Assembly (NCBI RefSeq): GCF_001658025.2
Contig: NZ_CP014007.2
Location: 3,162,001 to 3,226,000, forward strand
Reading direction: 5' to 3'
Source: Kosakonia oryzae
Lineage (GTDB): Bacteria > Pseudomonadota > Gammaproteobacteria > Enterobacterales > Enterobacteriaceae
DNA length: 64,000 nucleotides
Shown: positions 23,121-30,370 of the stretch, one piece after another
Position numbering within the stretch: position 1 is the stretch's first letter
How the letters are laid out: every line of letters begins with the position of its first letter
Notes under the pieces: model-generated
Databases searched by the model: none
What the model was told of the DNA's origin: nothing
The model's input: only the letters and a program-made list of their open reading frames with translations
Position numbers and translations under genes: made by a program

Positions 23121-23868
23121 GCTGACCTCCCGCCGCGCGGCGTAAAATCCGCCAGCTTTGCGACACATTGAACAGCACGCTCATCACCAGCCCCAGCAGC
23201 AGATAGAGCACGCTGCCAATGGCAAACGCTTCCAGCTCATGCGCGTTGTAACTTTCGATCTGCCGGGTCTGGTAGGTCAGCTCGCCAAGGCCAATCCCGG
23301 TGGCCAGCGAGGAGAGTTTCATCAGGTTGAGATATTGCCCCACCACCGGTTGCCAGGCATTATGTAACCCCTGAGGTAACAACACCCAGCGAAACAGCGC
23401 CAGCGGGCTGAACCCCTGCGACTCGGCCGCTTCAATTTGCCCGCGCGGAACTGCGTGCAGCCCGGCCTGAATCTCTTCCACCAGAAATGCGGCGGTAAAC
23501 AGCCCTAACGCCCAGGCGGAGGAGAGAAATTCCGGGGTAAACCACCAGACATTGCCCGGCAGAATGCTGAATGCATGATCGTCATTCACGTACTGACGAA
23601 AACTCAGCGGTAACAGGTTCCAGGCGGCGAAATACCAGAACAGTAACTGCACCAGCAAAGGGGTGTTGCGAAACAGCGAAACCCACACCGCCACCGCTGC
23701 GCGCCCTGCTTTGCCGCCGGTCAACCGCAACGCCAGCAGCAGCACCGTCAGCGCCGTCGCCAGCAGCATACCGGCGAGGGTGACCCAAATGGTGGTGAGA
23801 AAACCGGAGAGGATCCATTGCGCGGGCTGCCCGGTCAGCACGCCTGCCCAGTCGAGATGCAGCGCCAT
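23110..23868 (-). CDS. Polar amino acid ABC transporter permease (first)
   Basis: HisQ/GltJ-type permease of 252 residues with about five membrane helices and the EAA-type loop EAAESQGFSPLALFRWVLLP. An ATG at 23868 lies five bases after AAGGAG; a GTG just upstream is too close to the ribosome site. It shares one base with the stop of the ATPase gene (TGATG), so translation is coupled. Works with the second permease, ATPase and binding protein of the same operon. Confidence 0.88.
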   Translation of the reverse strand: MALHLDWAGVLTGQPAQWILSGFLTTIWVTLAGMLLATALTVLLLALRLTGGKAGRAAVAVWVSLFRNTPLLVQLLFWYFAAWNLLPLSFRQYVNDDHAFSILPGNVWWFTPEFLSSAWALGLFTAAFLVEEIQAGLHAVPRGQIEAAESQGFSPLALFRWVLLPQGLHNAWQPVVGQYLNLMKLSSLATGIGLGELTYQTRQIESYNAHELEAFAIGSVLYLLLGLVMSVLFNVSQSWRILRRAAGGQRDR

Positions 23869-24689
23869 CACAACTCCTTGTTATCTGCGTGCAGTGGGTT
23901 GAGCACTTTTTGCAGGAAACGCTGCGCGCGCGGGTGTTGCGGCGCGGAGAAGAACTGCGCCGGTGCCGCCTGCTCCAGGATCTCGCCGCCGTCGATAAAG
24001 ATCACCCGATCGGCGATTTCACGGGCAAACTGCATCTCGTGGGTGACAACAATCAGCGTGATACCGCTGTGCGCCAGCGATTTCATCACCTGCAACACTT
24101 CACCAATCATCTCCGGATCCAGCGCCGAGGTCGGTTCATCAAACAGAATGATGTGCGGATCGGCCGCCAACGTGCGGGCAATCGCCACCCGCTGCTGCTG
24201 ACCGCCGGAGAGCTGCGAGGGAAAGTGATGCGCTTTATCCTGCAATCCCACCCGCGCCAATAACGCCAGCGCGATAGCCTGCGCATCACCGGCACTTTTA
24301 CCGTGAATGTGCCGCAGCGCCAGCGTGATATTGTCCAGCGCGTTGAGATGCGCATAGAGATTGAATTGCTGAAAGACAAAACCGACATGGCGACGCAGTT
24401 CACGCAGCGCGCGCCAGGAGAGTGTGCTGGTCGGTTGACCATCAACCTCAATCTCGCCGCTGCTCAGGGTTTCAAGCTGGTTGATCAGGCGGATCAGCGT
24501 GGATTTGCCGGAACCAGAGGGGCCGCATACCGCCAGCACTTCACCAGCGGCGACCTGTAAATCAATGCCATTCAGCACCACATTATCGCCATAGCGTTTT
24601 GTGACGCCGCGAAATGTCACCGTTCCTTTTTGCACGGGAAACGCCTCCGTGGCGGAAGCCACAGAGGCGGAAAACAGACCTGACAGCAT
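23868..24689 (-). CDS. Polar amino acid ABC transporter ATP-binding protein
   Basis: GlnQ/HisP-type ATPase. Walker A GPSGSGKST at 56-64, Q-loop in FVFQQFNLYAHL, ABC signature LSGGQQQR, Walker B IILFDEPTSALDP and the switch His in VVTHEM are all intact. The protein carries about 20 extra N-terminal residues before the ABC domain, so the true start could be a little downstream. It begins one base after the binding-protein stop and overlaps the first permease. Confidence 0.9.
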   Translation of the reverse strand: MLSGLFSASVASATEAFPVQKGTVTFRGVTKRYGDNVVLNGIDLQVAAGEVLAVCGPSGSGKSTLIRLINQLETLSSGEIEVDGQPTSTLSWRALRELRRHVGFVFQQFNLYAHLNALDNITLALRHIHGKSAGDAQAIALALLARVGLQDKAHHFPSQLSGGQQQRVAIARTLAADPHIILFDEPTSALDPEMIGEVLQVMKSLAHSGITLIVVTHEMQFAREIADRVIFIDGGEILEQAAPAQFFSAPQHPRAQRFLQKVLNPLHADNKEL

Positions 24690-24690
24690 A

Positions 24691-25512
24691 TTACTTCGCT
24701 TCTATTTTAAAGCTGCGTGGAGCCGGGGTTTTAGTTTGCGGACCGAACCAGGTATCGTAGATTTTTGCCGCGTCGCCGCTCTTCTCAAGGTTCACCAGTT
24801 CATCATTCACCGCTTTCAGCAGCGCGGTTTCACCTTTCCCCACCCCTACGCCAATCTCCTCTTTCGACAGCAGATCCGGCAGGATTTTGAATTTGGCTTT
24901 ATCCGGCGCTTCCGCCAGTAATCCGGCCAGAATGGTACTGTCCTGCGTAATCGCCTGTACGTTGCCATTACGCAGCGCGGTCAGCGCCAGCGGGATATCG
25001 TCATAGGCCAGCACGCGGGATTGCGGGAAGCGTTGGTGCAGCGCCTGTTCGCCGGTGGTGCCTTTCACTGCGCCGATGCGCGCTTTGCTGTAGGCCTCCA
25101 GTTTATCGGCAGCCGTTGCCGGGACGAGGAACTGCTGGCCGGTAACAAAATACGGCGTGGAGAAGTCAATCACCTGCGCGCGTTCCGGGGTGATGGTGAT
25201 ATCCGCAACAATCAGATCCACCTTGCCGGATTGCAGCAGCGGAATGCGGTTCGCCGGATTGGTCGCGACCAGCTCCAGTTTTACCCCGAGGCTTTTCGCC
25301 AACGCTTTAGCAAAATCGACGTCATAACCGACGATCTCGTGCGATTTCGGGTCAATCGCGCCAAACGGCGGGTTGGCATCGAAGGTCGCCACTTTGACGA
25401 CACCGGCGGCTTTGATATCCGCCAGTTTGTCGGCATGCGCAGAAAATGAGAGTGCGGAAAGGAGTGCCAGTGCGCTGAGCGCGGTGATTTTTGTGTGTAA
25501 TGAGGTTGCCAT
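24691..25512 (-). CDS. Polar amino acid ABC transporter substrate-binding protein
   Basis: Periplasmic cluster-3 binding protein (SBP_bac_3). Signal peptide 1-27 (ALSFSAHA cleavage). The ligand-pocket pattern is present: TFDANPPFGAIDP near the start, VGYDVDFAKALAKSLG, and ITITPERAQVIDFSTPYF with the alpha-carboxyl-binding Arg. This class takes Glu, Asp, Gln or cystine-like ligands; the exact substrate is not readable. It is first in a four-gene operon inserted between yeaL and nimR, which adjoin in E. coli. Confidence 0.9.
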   Translation of the reverse strand: MATSLHTKITALSALALLSALSFSAHADKLADIKAAGVVKVATFDANPPFGAIDPKSHEIVGYDVDFAKALAKSLGVKLELVATNPANRIPLLQSGKVDLIVADITITPERAQVIDFSTPYFVTGQQFLVPATAADKLEAYSKARIGAVKGTTGEQALHQRFPQSRVLAYDDIPLALTALRNGNVQAITQDSTILAGLLAEAPDKAKFKILPDLLSKEEIGVGVGKGETALLKAVNDELVNLEKSGDAAKIYDTWFGPQTKTPAPRSFKIEAK

Positions 25513-25716
25513 GCTTATCCTTATGCCCTGTTATTGTGGTGATTTCAGCGCTAAAGTCACATAACCCCATTCATCAGACAAATATCAAAAAGTGCATTGA
25601 TTATCTGAAAATATTATTAAAAACAGATGCGCCATATAAATCACTTATCCATCATCACTCCACAGAACAAACCTTTTAAGACCTTATAAACACAAGGGAA
25701 TAGAGAGCAGAAAATA

Positions 25717-26502
25717 TTACTCTGTACCGAGGGTGGCCAGATAACGCCCCGGCGTCTGACCAAGCCCCTTTTTAAACATGGTAATAAAGGCTGTCGTTGA
25801 GTCGTACCCCAGCGTCTGGGCGACTTGCTGTACGGACTGGCCGCTAATCAACCGTTGCAGGGCGAGAATCAACTGCATCTGATGTCGCCAGCGGCGAAAA
25901 CTGAGGCCCGTCTCCCGAACCACCAGCCGCGCCAGGTTACGCTCGCTCATGGCGAACACCTGCGCCCACTGCGCCAGCGTTTGTCGCTCAGCCGGGCTGG
26001 CCTCCATATGATCGACCATCTGGCGGATCTTCGGGTGCGCGGAAACAGGAAGCTGCAACTGCATCTGCGGTTGATCCGGCAATTCATCAAACAGCACCTG
26101 CACCAGCCGCTGCGTAGCAGGCTGGCGTCGCTGCGCTGGCGTTCGTGCGGCAAGCACCATAATCAACTCGCGTACCAGCGGCGAGATCTTCAGCGTACAG
26201 CAATGCTCTGGCATCACCACTGACCAGGGTTCGATAAATAAAAAGCAGAGCTGCGCGTTGGGGGTCGCGTGATTGCTGTGCGACACCCTACCTGGCAGCC
26301 ACATGGCATGGTGCGGCGGCACCATCCAGCGTGCATGTTCAACTTCGCAGGTGATGGCCCCTTTCAGCGCCAGAATCAGTTGCCCCTTGCGGTGATAATG
26401 CGCAGGAATGCGCTGCTCTTCTGCCGCAACGGTGATACGAAAAGCCACCGCCGCTTCCTGTTGGCTGTCGGGATCGTAGCCGCCCAGTCCGAGTCCGTGC
26501 AT
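25717..26502 (-). CDS. nimR: AraC-family regulator NimR (YeaM)
   Basis: Cupin-like N-terminal domain (IPAHYHRKGQLILALKGAI near 33-52) followed by two helix-turn-helix units at the C-terminus, the second in STTAFITMFKKGLGQTPG. The E. coli homologue represses the adjacent divergent nimT and responds to 2-nitroimidazole. 261 residues against about 273 in E. coli; no good ribosome site precedes the ATG, so the start is uncertain. A palindrome in the shared intergenic region is a candidate operator. Confidence 0.88.
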   Translation of the reverse strand: MHGLGLGGYDPDSQQEAAVAFRITVAAEEQRIPAHYHRKGQLILALKGAITCEVEHARWMVPPHHAMWLPGRVSHSNHATPNAQLCFLFIEPWSVVMPEHCCTLKISPLVRELIMVLAARTPAQRRQPATQRLVQVLFDELPDQPQMQLQLPVSAHPKIRQMVDHMEASPAERQTLAQWAQVFAMSERNLARLVVRETGLSFRRWRHQMQLILALQRLISGQSVQQVAQTLGYDSTTAFITMFKKGLGQTPGRYLATLGTE

Positions 26503-26561
26503 TAAGTTGTCCGAATTTAGCGATAAACTGTCATTTTAGCTTGATTAAAACCGAAGAAAAA

Positions 26562-26578
26562 ACCGCTATCGTAGCGGT
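26562..26578. promoter_or_regulatory. Candidate NimR operator palindrome
   Basis: ACCGCTA-TCG-TAGCGGT, a perfect 7-base inverted repeat 24 bases before the nimT start, in the nimR-nimT divergent region. Confidence 0.5.
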
Positions 26579-26601
26579 CTGTTGTTTATCAAGAGAATAC
26601 A

Positions 26602-27789
26602 ATGACCACTCGCCTTTCTTCCCGTGGGCAACAAGGGGTGCTGCTGATTGCCGGTATCCTGATGATTGCAACCACGTTACGCGTCACGTTTACCGGCGCG
26701 GCGCCGTTACTCGATGCCATTCGTGCAGAATATGGTTTAAGCACAGCCCAAACCGGCATGCTTACCACACTGCCGCTGCTGGCGTTTGCGCTGATCTCTC
26801 CGCTGGCTGCCGGTGTTGCCCGCCGTTTCGGCATGGAGCGCAGTCTGTTTGCCGCAATGGTGCTGATTTGTCTTGGCATCGCCATCCGTTCCCTGCCATC
26901 CTCCACGCTGCTGTTTGTTGGCACGGCGGTGATTGGTTGCGGCATAGCACTCGGCAACGTGCTGTTGCCAGGCATGCTGAAGCGTGACTTCGCCGGGCAT
27001 GTGGCGAAACTGACCGGCGCCTACTCCCTGACGATGGGCGCGTCTGCAGCGCTCGGCTCCGCGCTGGTGGTTCCGCTGGCGCAGAGCGGCGCGGGCTGGC
27101 ACGGCGCATTGCTGATGCTGATGGTGTTTCCGCTACTCGCGCTGCTGCTGTGGCTGCCTCATCTGCGTCGCGGTGCACCGGCGCAGATCAGCGCTTCCGG
27201 AGCGCTGCACAGCCGGGGGATCTGGCGCTCGGCGCTGGCCTGGCAGGTCACGCTGTTCCTCGGTATCAACTCACTGATTTATTACATTATTATTGGCTGG
27301 TTGCCGTCGATTTTGCTGACGCAGGGTTTTAGTGAAGCGCAGGCGGGTTCCCTGCACGGTGGTTTGCAACTGGCGACCGCCGCGCCGGGTTTACTGGTGC
27401 CGGTTTTCCTGCATCGGCTGAAAGATCAGCGCGGCATCGCGGCACTGGTGGCGCTTCTGTGCGCGGTGGGTTCGCTGGGATTATGGTTGCTGCCAGCACA
27501 CGCCGTGCTGTGGACGGTTATTTTTGGTTTTGGCTCCGGCGCGACAATGATCCTCGGCCTCACATTTATTGGCCTGCGCGCCAGTTCCGCACATCAGGCG
27601 GCAGCCCTCTCCGGGATGGCGCAGTCGGTCGGTTACCTGCTGGCAGCCTGCGGCCCGCCGTTGATGGGGAAAATTCACGACGCCAGCGGCGACTGGCACC
27701 TGCCGTTGCTGGCATGTACCGTGCTGGCGGTGGTAATGGCGGTGTGCGGCGCGTTTGCTGGCCGCGATCGGGAAATTATTTCCCGCTAA
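26602..27789 (+). CDS. nimT: MFS transporter NimT (YeaN), CynX-type
   Basis: Twelve-helix major-facilitator transporter of 395 residues; the E. coli homologue exports 2-nitroimidazole. The CynX/NimT family body is seen in RVTFTGAAPLLDAIRAEYGL and the cytoplasmic loop GVARRFGMERSLFAAM between helices 2 and 3. Start ATG follows an AAGAGA site. It diverges from nimR, its regulator, as in E. coli. Confidence 0.9.
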   Translation: MTTRLSSRGQQGVLLIAGILMIATTLRVTFTGAAPLLDAIRAEYGLSTAQTGMLTTLPLLAFALISPLAAGVARRFGMERSLFAAMVLICLGIAIRSLPSSTLLFVGTAVIGCGIALGNVLLPGMLKRDFAGHVAKLTGAYSLTMGASAALGSALVVPLAQSGAGWHGALLMLMVFPLLALLLWLPHLRRGAPAQISASGALHSRGIWRSALAWQVTLFLGINSLIYYIIIGWLPSILLTQGFSEAQAGSLHGGLQLATAAPGLLVPVFLHRLKDQRGIAALVALLCAVGSLGLWLLPAHAVLWTVIFGFGSGATMILGLTFIGLRASSAHQAAALSGMAQSVGYLLAACGPPLMGKIHDASGDWHLPLLACTVLAVVMAVCGAFAGRDREIISR

Positions 27790-27793
27790 ACCG

Positions 27794-27824
27794 CGCGCCA
27801 TCCGGCCGGATATCGGATGGCGCG
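27794..27824. terminator. Hairpin between nimT and the amidotransferase-like gene
   Basis: CGCGCCATCCG pairs perfectly with CGGATGGCGCG (11 bp) across a nine-base loop, between convergent genes; no T run follows. Confidence 0.5.
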
Positions 27825-27839
27825 GAAGAGGTCCATGGC

Positions 27840-28547
27840 TTATTCGCAGGCGGCGCGCAGCATCGCCTGTACCAGCGGTGAAGGTCGCCCGGCCAGCGCA
27901 GCGCGTTCATGCTGGAACAACGTGGCGACAAAGAACGGGTGCGTCACCAGTTCCACCGCGCGGATTTCGCCCTCTTCATCCCAACCGGTCACGCGCAGAT
28001 CGCCGCTCTCCAGCTCGCGGGCAAACTCTGGCGAAACGCCAAAGCTGCAACGGTAGGCCTCTTCCACCACATCACGGCCATACGCGCGGGCAATCAGCGT
28101 ATTCGGTCGCAGTTCGATGGTACCGGTTTGATCCACCAGCGCGCAGGTCAGCGCAGAGATCACCATGCGCCCTTCGTTTTCCGTTTCGGCATGTGCAGCG
28201 TCGCTCCAGCCCAGCACATTGCGGGCATATTCGATCACCGCATGCTGAAAGCCGCCGCAGGTACCGAGGAACGGCACGGCATTTTCTCGCGCATACTGAA
28301 TGGCGATAAACGCGCCACGGGCATTTTTATAGGGGCTTCCCGGCACCACCCAGATGGCATCATAGCCGACCAGATCTTCGGCGCTGTTAATTTCGCTGGT
28401 CGGTAACCAGTCGTAATCAGCGGTAATTTCCAGTACGGCAGCAGCGTCATCAATCGCCAGCGGAATCGCCTGATGAGCAACAATGTCATGGCTGTAATCG
28501 CCGACCAGTGCGATACGCAGTGTTTTTTTCGGAGGGATATGATGCAT
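27840..28547 (-). CDS. CTP synthase C-terminal-like amidotransferase homologue
   Basis: A stand-alone class-I glutamine amidotransferase fold related to the C-terminal half of PyrG. It has the IWVVPGSPYKNARG oxyanion region and the nucleophile elbow FLGTCGGFQHAV with C97. The normal HPE triad motif reads VTHPFFVAT: the His is present but the Glu is replaced by Phe, so ordinary glutaminase activity is doubtful. The ATG at 28547 (235 residues) follows AAGGAC; the in-frame upstream start would be TTG. Related proteins are annotated as a '(seleno)protein' family, some with selenocysteine at the Cys position. Absent from this place in E. coli. Function unknown. Confidence 0.72.
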   Translation of the reverse strand: MHHIPPKKTLRIALVGDYSHDIVAHQAIPLAIDDAAAVLEITADYDWLPTSEINSAEDLVGYDAIWVVPGSPYKNARGAFIAIQYARENAVPFLGTCGGFQHAVIEYARNVLGWSDAAHAETENEGRMVISALTCALVDQTGTIELRPNTLIARAYGRDVVEEAYRCSFGVSPEFARELESGDLRVTGWDEEGEIRAVELVTHPFFVATLFQHERAALAGRPSPLVQAMLRAACE

Positions 28548-28794
28548 GAATGTGTCCTTATGCCGGGGCAAATAACGAATAACATAAGGAACATCACATT
28601 AGCTGTCTTTTACTGGAATCACAACACCTTAAAATTGAGATCATGTATCACGCAGAAGAATGAAATAATCTGTTGCGCAAGAACAAATTATCAGGAGCCA
28701 GCCGTGCAGCAAACCTGCATCCTCGTCAGCGACTGCCTTTCCCGCGCAACAATTACCGGCACTGGTGACCTGGGATGATAGAGAGGGAAAAAAC

Positions 28795-29142
28795 ATGATC
28801 CAATGTAAACGTGTTTATGACGCCGCCAGCGACGACGACGGTTACCGGGTGCTGGTGGACCGGCTCTGGCCGCGCGGCGTAAAAAAAGCCGATCTGCGTT
28901 TTGATGAATGGAACAAAACGCTGGCACCCTCAACGGAGCTGCGCAAAGCCTTTCACGGGGAAGTGCTCGATTTCGCCAGCTTCAGCGAAGCCTACCGCAA
29001 AGAGCTGGATGGGCAAAAAACGGCAGGTGAACAGCTCGCGGCGCGGGGTAAAAAAAGTACCGTTACGCTGTTATACGCGGCGAAAAACCAGGCGCAGAAT
29101 CATGCCATCGTGCTGGCTGAATGGCTGCGCTCGTTGACTTAG
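28795..29142 (+). CDS. yeaO: DUF488 family protein YeaO
   Basis: Small cytoplasmic protein with the family signature DGYRVLVDRLWPRGVKK (residues about 15-31) and TLLYAAKNQAQNHA near the end. 115 residues, as in E. coli YeaO. ATG 28795 (MIQCKRVYD) is the family start; the frame is open ten codons further upstream without support. Function not established. The 3' end overlaps a convergent hypothetical gene by four bases. Confidence 0.9.
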   Translation: MIQCKRVYDAASDDDGYRVLVDRLWPRGVKKADLRFDEWNKTLAPSTELRKAFHGEVLDFASFSEAYRKELDGQKTAGEQLAARGKKSTVTLLYAAKNQAQNHAIVLAEWLRSLT

Positions 29143-29444
29143 TCGATCACCCGCTCGCGCAGATCCTGCGGTTCGCTGTCGGGTTGCAGCGGCATCAGAT
29201 GCTCAGCCCGGATAAAAGCAAAGCCCTGCTGGCCATCGAACGCGGTGACATTGCCGGTGACCAGCCACAGCGCCCGGCCGACGTTGCGCGGCATCTCTGT
29301 GATCACACCGTTAACAGGGTTTAAAAAACGTTCTCCAGGCTGGCACAGGCCGAACAGTTCAACGGCTTTACCAATATTGCAGCGACCATTGGCGGTCTGG
29401 GCGCCAATGACTAAGGCCTGGCTGCCCGCTCGTAGCTGAAACAT
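29139..29444 (-). CDS. Conserved hypothetical protein (101 residues)
   Basis: Reads MFQLRAGSQALVIGAQTANG, with a later EMPRNVGRALWLVTGNVTAF stretch and the end AEHLMPLQPD. This looks like a small beta-rich protein with no recognised domain. It is not the E. coli gene content at this place. The start at 29444 follows an AGAGAAG site; a longer frame to 29465 is possible. It overlaps the yeaO end by four bases and lies upstream of yoaF on the same strand orientation. The well-formed sequence and lack of stops suggest a real gene. Confidence 0.55.
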   Translation of the reverse strand: MFQLRAGSQALVIGAQTANGRCNIGKAVELFGLCQPGERFLNPVNGVITEMPRNVGRALWLVTGNVTAFDGQQGFAFIRAEHLMPLQPDSEPQDLRERVID

Positions 29445-29519
29445 ACTTCTCTGGTACTCTCGCAACAGTAAAATGAGATTAATCTGAAAGCGAAGTTTAC
29501 CCTGGGCTGCCCGTTGCTG

Positions 29520-29768
29520 TCACGATCCGGATTGCGGATGATCGCGACGCCACAGCGTCCATTCATCGATTACCTCACCATTCGGCAATTTACACTCGGT
29601 ACGCACCCCCTGCGGGCTCTGAACCGGCACCCGCTGCCCGCCCTTTTGCTGGCAGTACATCGCCGCCGGATTGGCTTTACCGATCTGCGGCGGCAACGGC
29701 GCATCGGGTTTCGTTGTGGAGCAAGCGGTGACTAAAAACGGCAAAACCCATAAAACATAGCGCATCAT
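29520..29768 (-). CDS. yoaF: DUF333 lipoprotein YoaF
   Basis: Outer or inner membrane lipoprotein of 82 residues. Lipobox LVTAC places the acylated cysteine at C16. The conserved DUF333 body includes ANPAAMYCQQKGG, then CKLPNGEVIDEWTLWRRDH, matching E. coli YoaF. ATG at 29768 is preceded by AAGGA. Function unknown. Confidence 0.88.
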   Translation of the reverse strand: MMRYVLWVLPFLVTACSTTKPDAPLPPQIGKANPAAMYCQQKGGQRVPVQSPQGVRTECKLPNGEVIDEWTLWRRDHPQSGS

Positions 29769-29829
29769 TTTTTTCCTTCATCTCAGGCGAAATTGCTCTT
29801 CAGCATAGCCTCAAGCCGGAGGTATCTCC

Positions 29830-29868
29830 ATGATTTCTCCATTCTTACTGCACTTTTGGTCATTATAG
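29830..29868 (+). CDS. Possible 12-residue leader peptide
   Basis: ATG followed by eleven codons (MISPFLLHFWSL) and TAG. A GGAGG ribosome site lies seven bases before the ATG, which is ideal. A strong terminator follows 57 bases later. It could be a leader peptide or part of a small transcript; coding is not proven. Confidence 0.3.
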   Translation: MISPFLLHFWSL

Positions 29869-29925
29869 TGAGCCTCGTTCTCACCCATGACCAAGAGAAC
29901 ATCATTCCGTAATCAATGAGTTTTT

Positions 29926-29954
29926 GCCCCGCTTCATCAACGGGGCTTTTTTTT
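29926..29954 (+). terminator. Rho-independent terminator downstream of yoaF promoter region
   Basis: GCCCCG pairs with CGGGGC across nine bases, followed by eight T residues. No annotated gene ends just before it on the plus strand, so it probably ends a short unannotated transcript. Confidence 0.8.
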
Positions 29955-30194
29955 ATTTTTCCCTGTCAGCTTTAGTGGCTCCCGCCCCCGATATATCAAA
30001 TGTTCTGCTTTCATGATGTAATGTCGCGCGTTTGCGAGAGAGGTAATGTAACGGATGAAAAAAATAAAAGAAAAAATCCTTTACCCGTCTCGATTAAGCT
30101 TATTGCCCCCCATGGATAGCTTGAGAAAAATCTGATTTTCTTCTATCTCTTATACAATTCATTTCTGGCGTATATCGCCGGTGAAGGAGTTTTC

Positions 30195-30269
30195 GTGAGA
30201 AAGACAACCATCATTATGCTGATTGTGGCAATTGTTGCCGTGGCCGGAACGCAATTGGGCTGGTGGTAA
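30195..30269 (+). CDS. yoaJ: Small membrane protein YoaJ
   Basis: A 24-residue frame starting GTG behind a perfect AAGGAG site reads VRKTTIIMLIVAIVAVAG then TQLGWW (first residue translated as Met). E. coli YoaJ is also 24 residues with the same KKTTIIM start and LGWW end, a proven small inner-membrane protein. It lies 101 bases before the GAF-EAL gene and could share its transcript. Function unknown. Confidence 0.8.
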   Translation: MRKTTIIMLIVAIVAVAGTQLGWW

Positions 30270-30370
30270 TTACAGACACGTTGCTATTTCAGCGCAGAAT
30301 TCAACCAAACGAATGATGGCGTCCTCTGAACAGATTTCTACGGTCTCATTTATTTGGGCAGGAGCTCGCT

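Larger units (their letters stand above)
29769..30194. other. yoaF-yoaJ intergenic region
   Basis: 426 bases. Holds the candidate 12-codon leader frame (29830-29868), a strong terminator (29926-29954), an AT-rich stretch with several T-rich runs, and the yoaJ ribosome site. E. coli yoaK was looked for and not found. Confidence 0.5.

Noticed and set aside
28704-28778. 24-codon GTG frame upstream of yeaO behind a good AGGAG
   Set aside because: The peptide has no likeness to known small proteins and no membrane helix; left out as too weak, though the ribosome site is good.
30055-30138. 26-codon frame (MKKIKEK...) before yoaJ, tested as yoaK
   Set aside because: No membrane helix and no likeness to YoaK; ribosome site is too distant.
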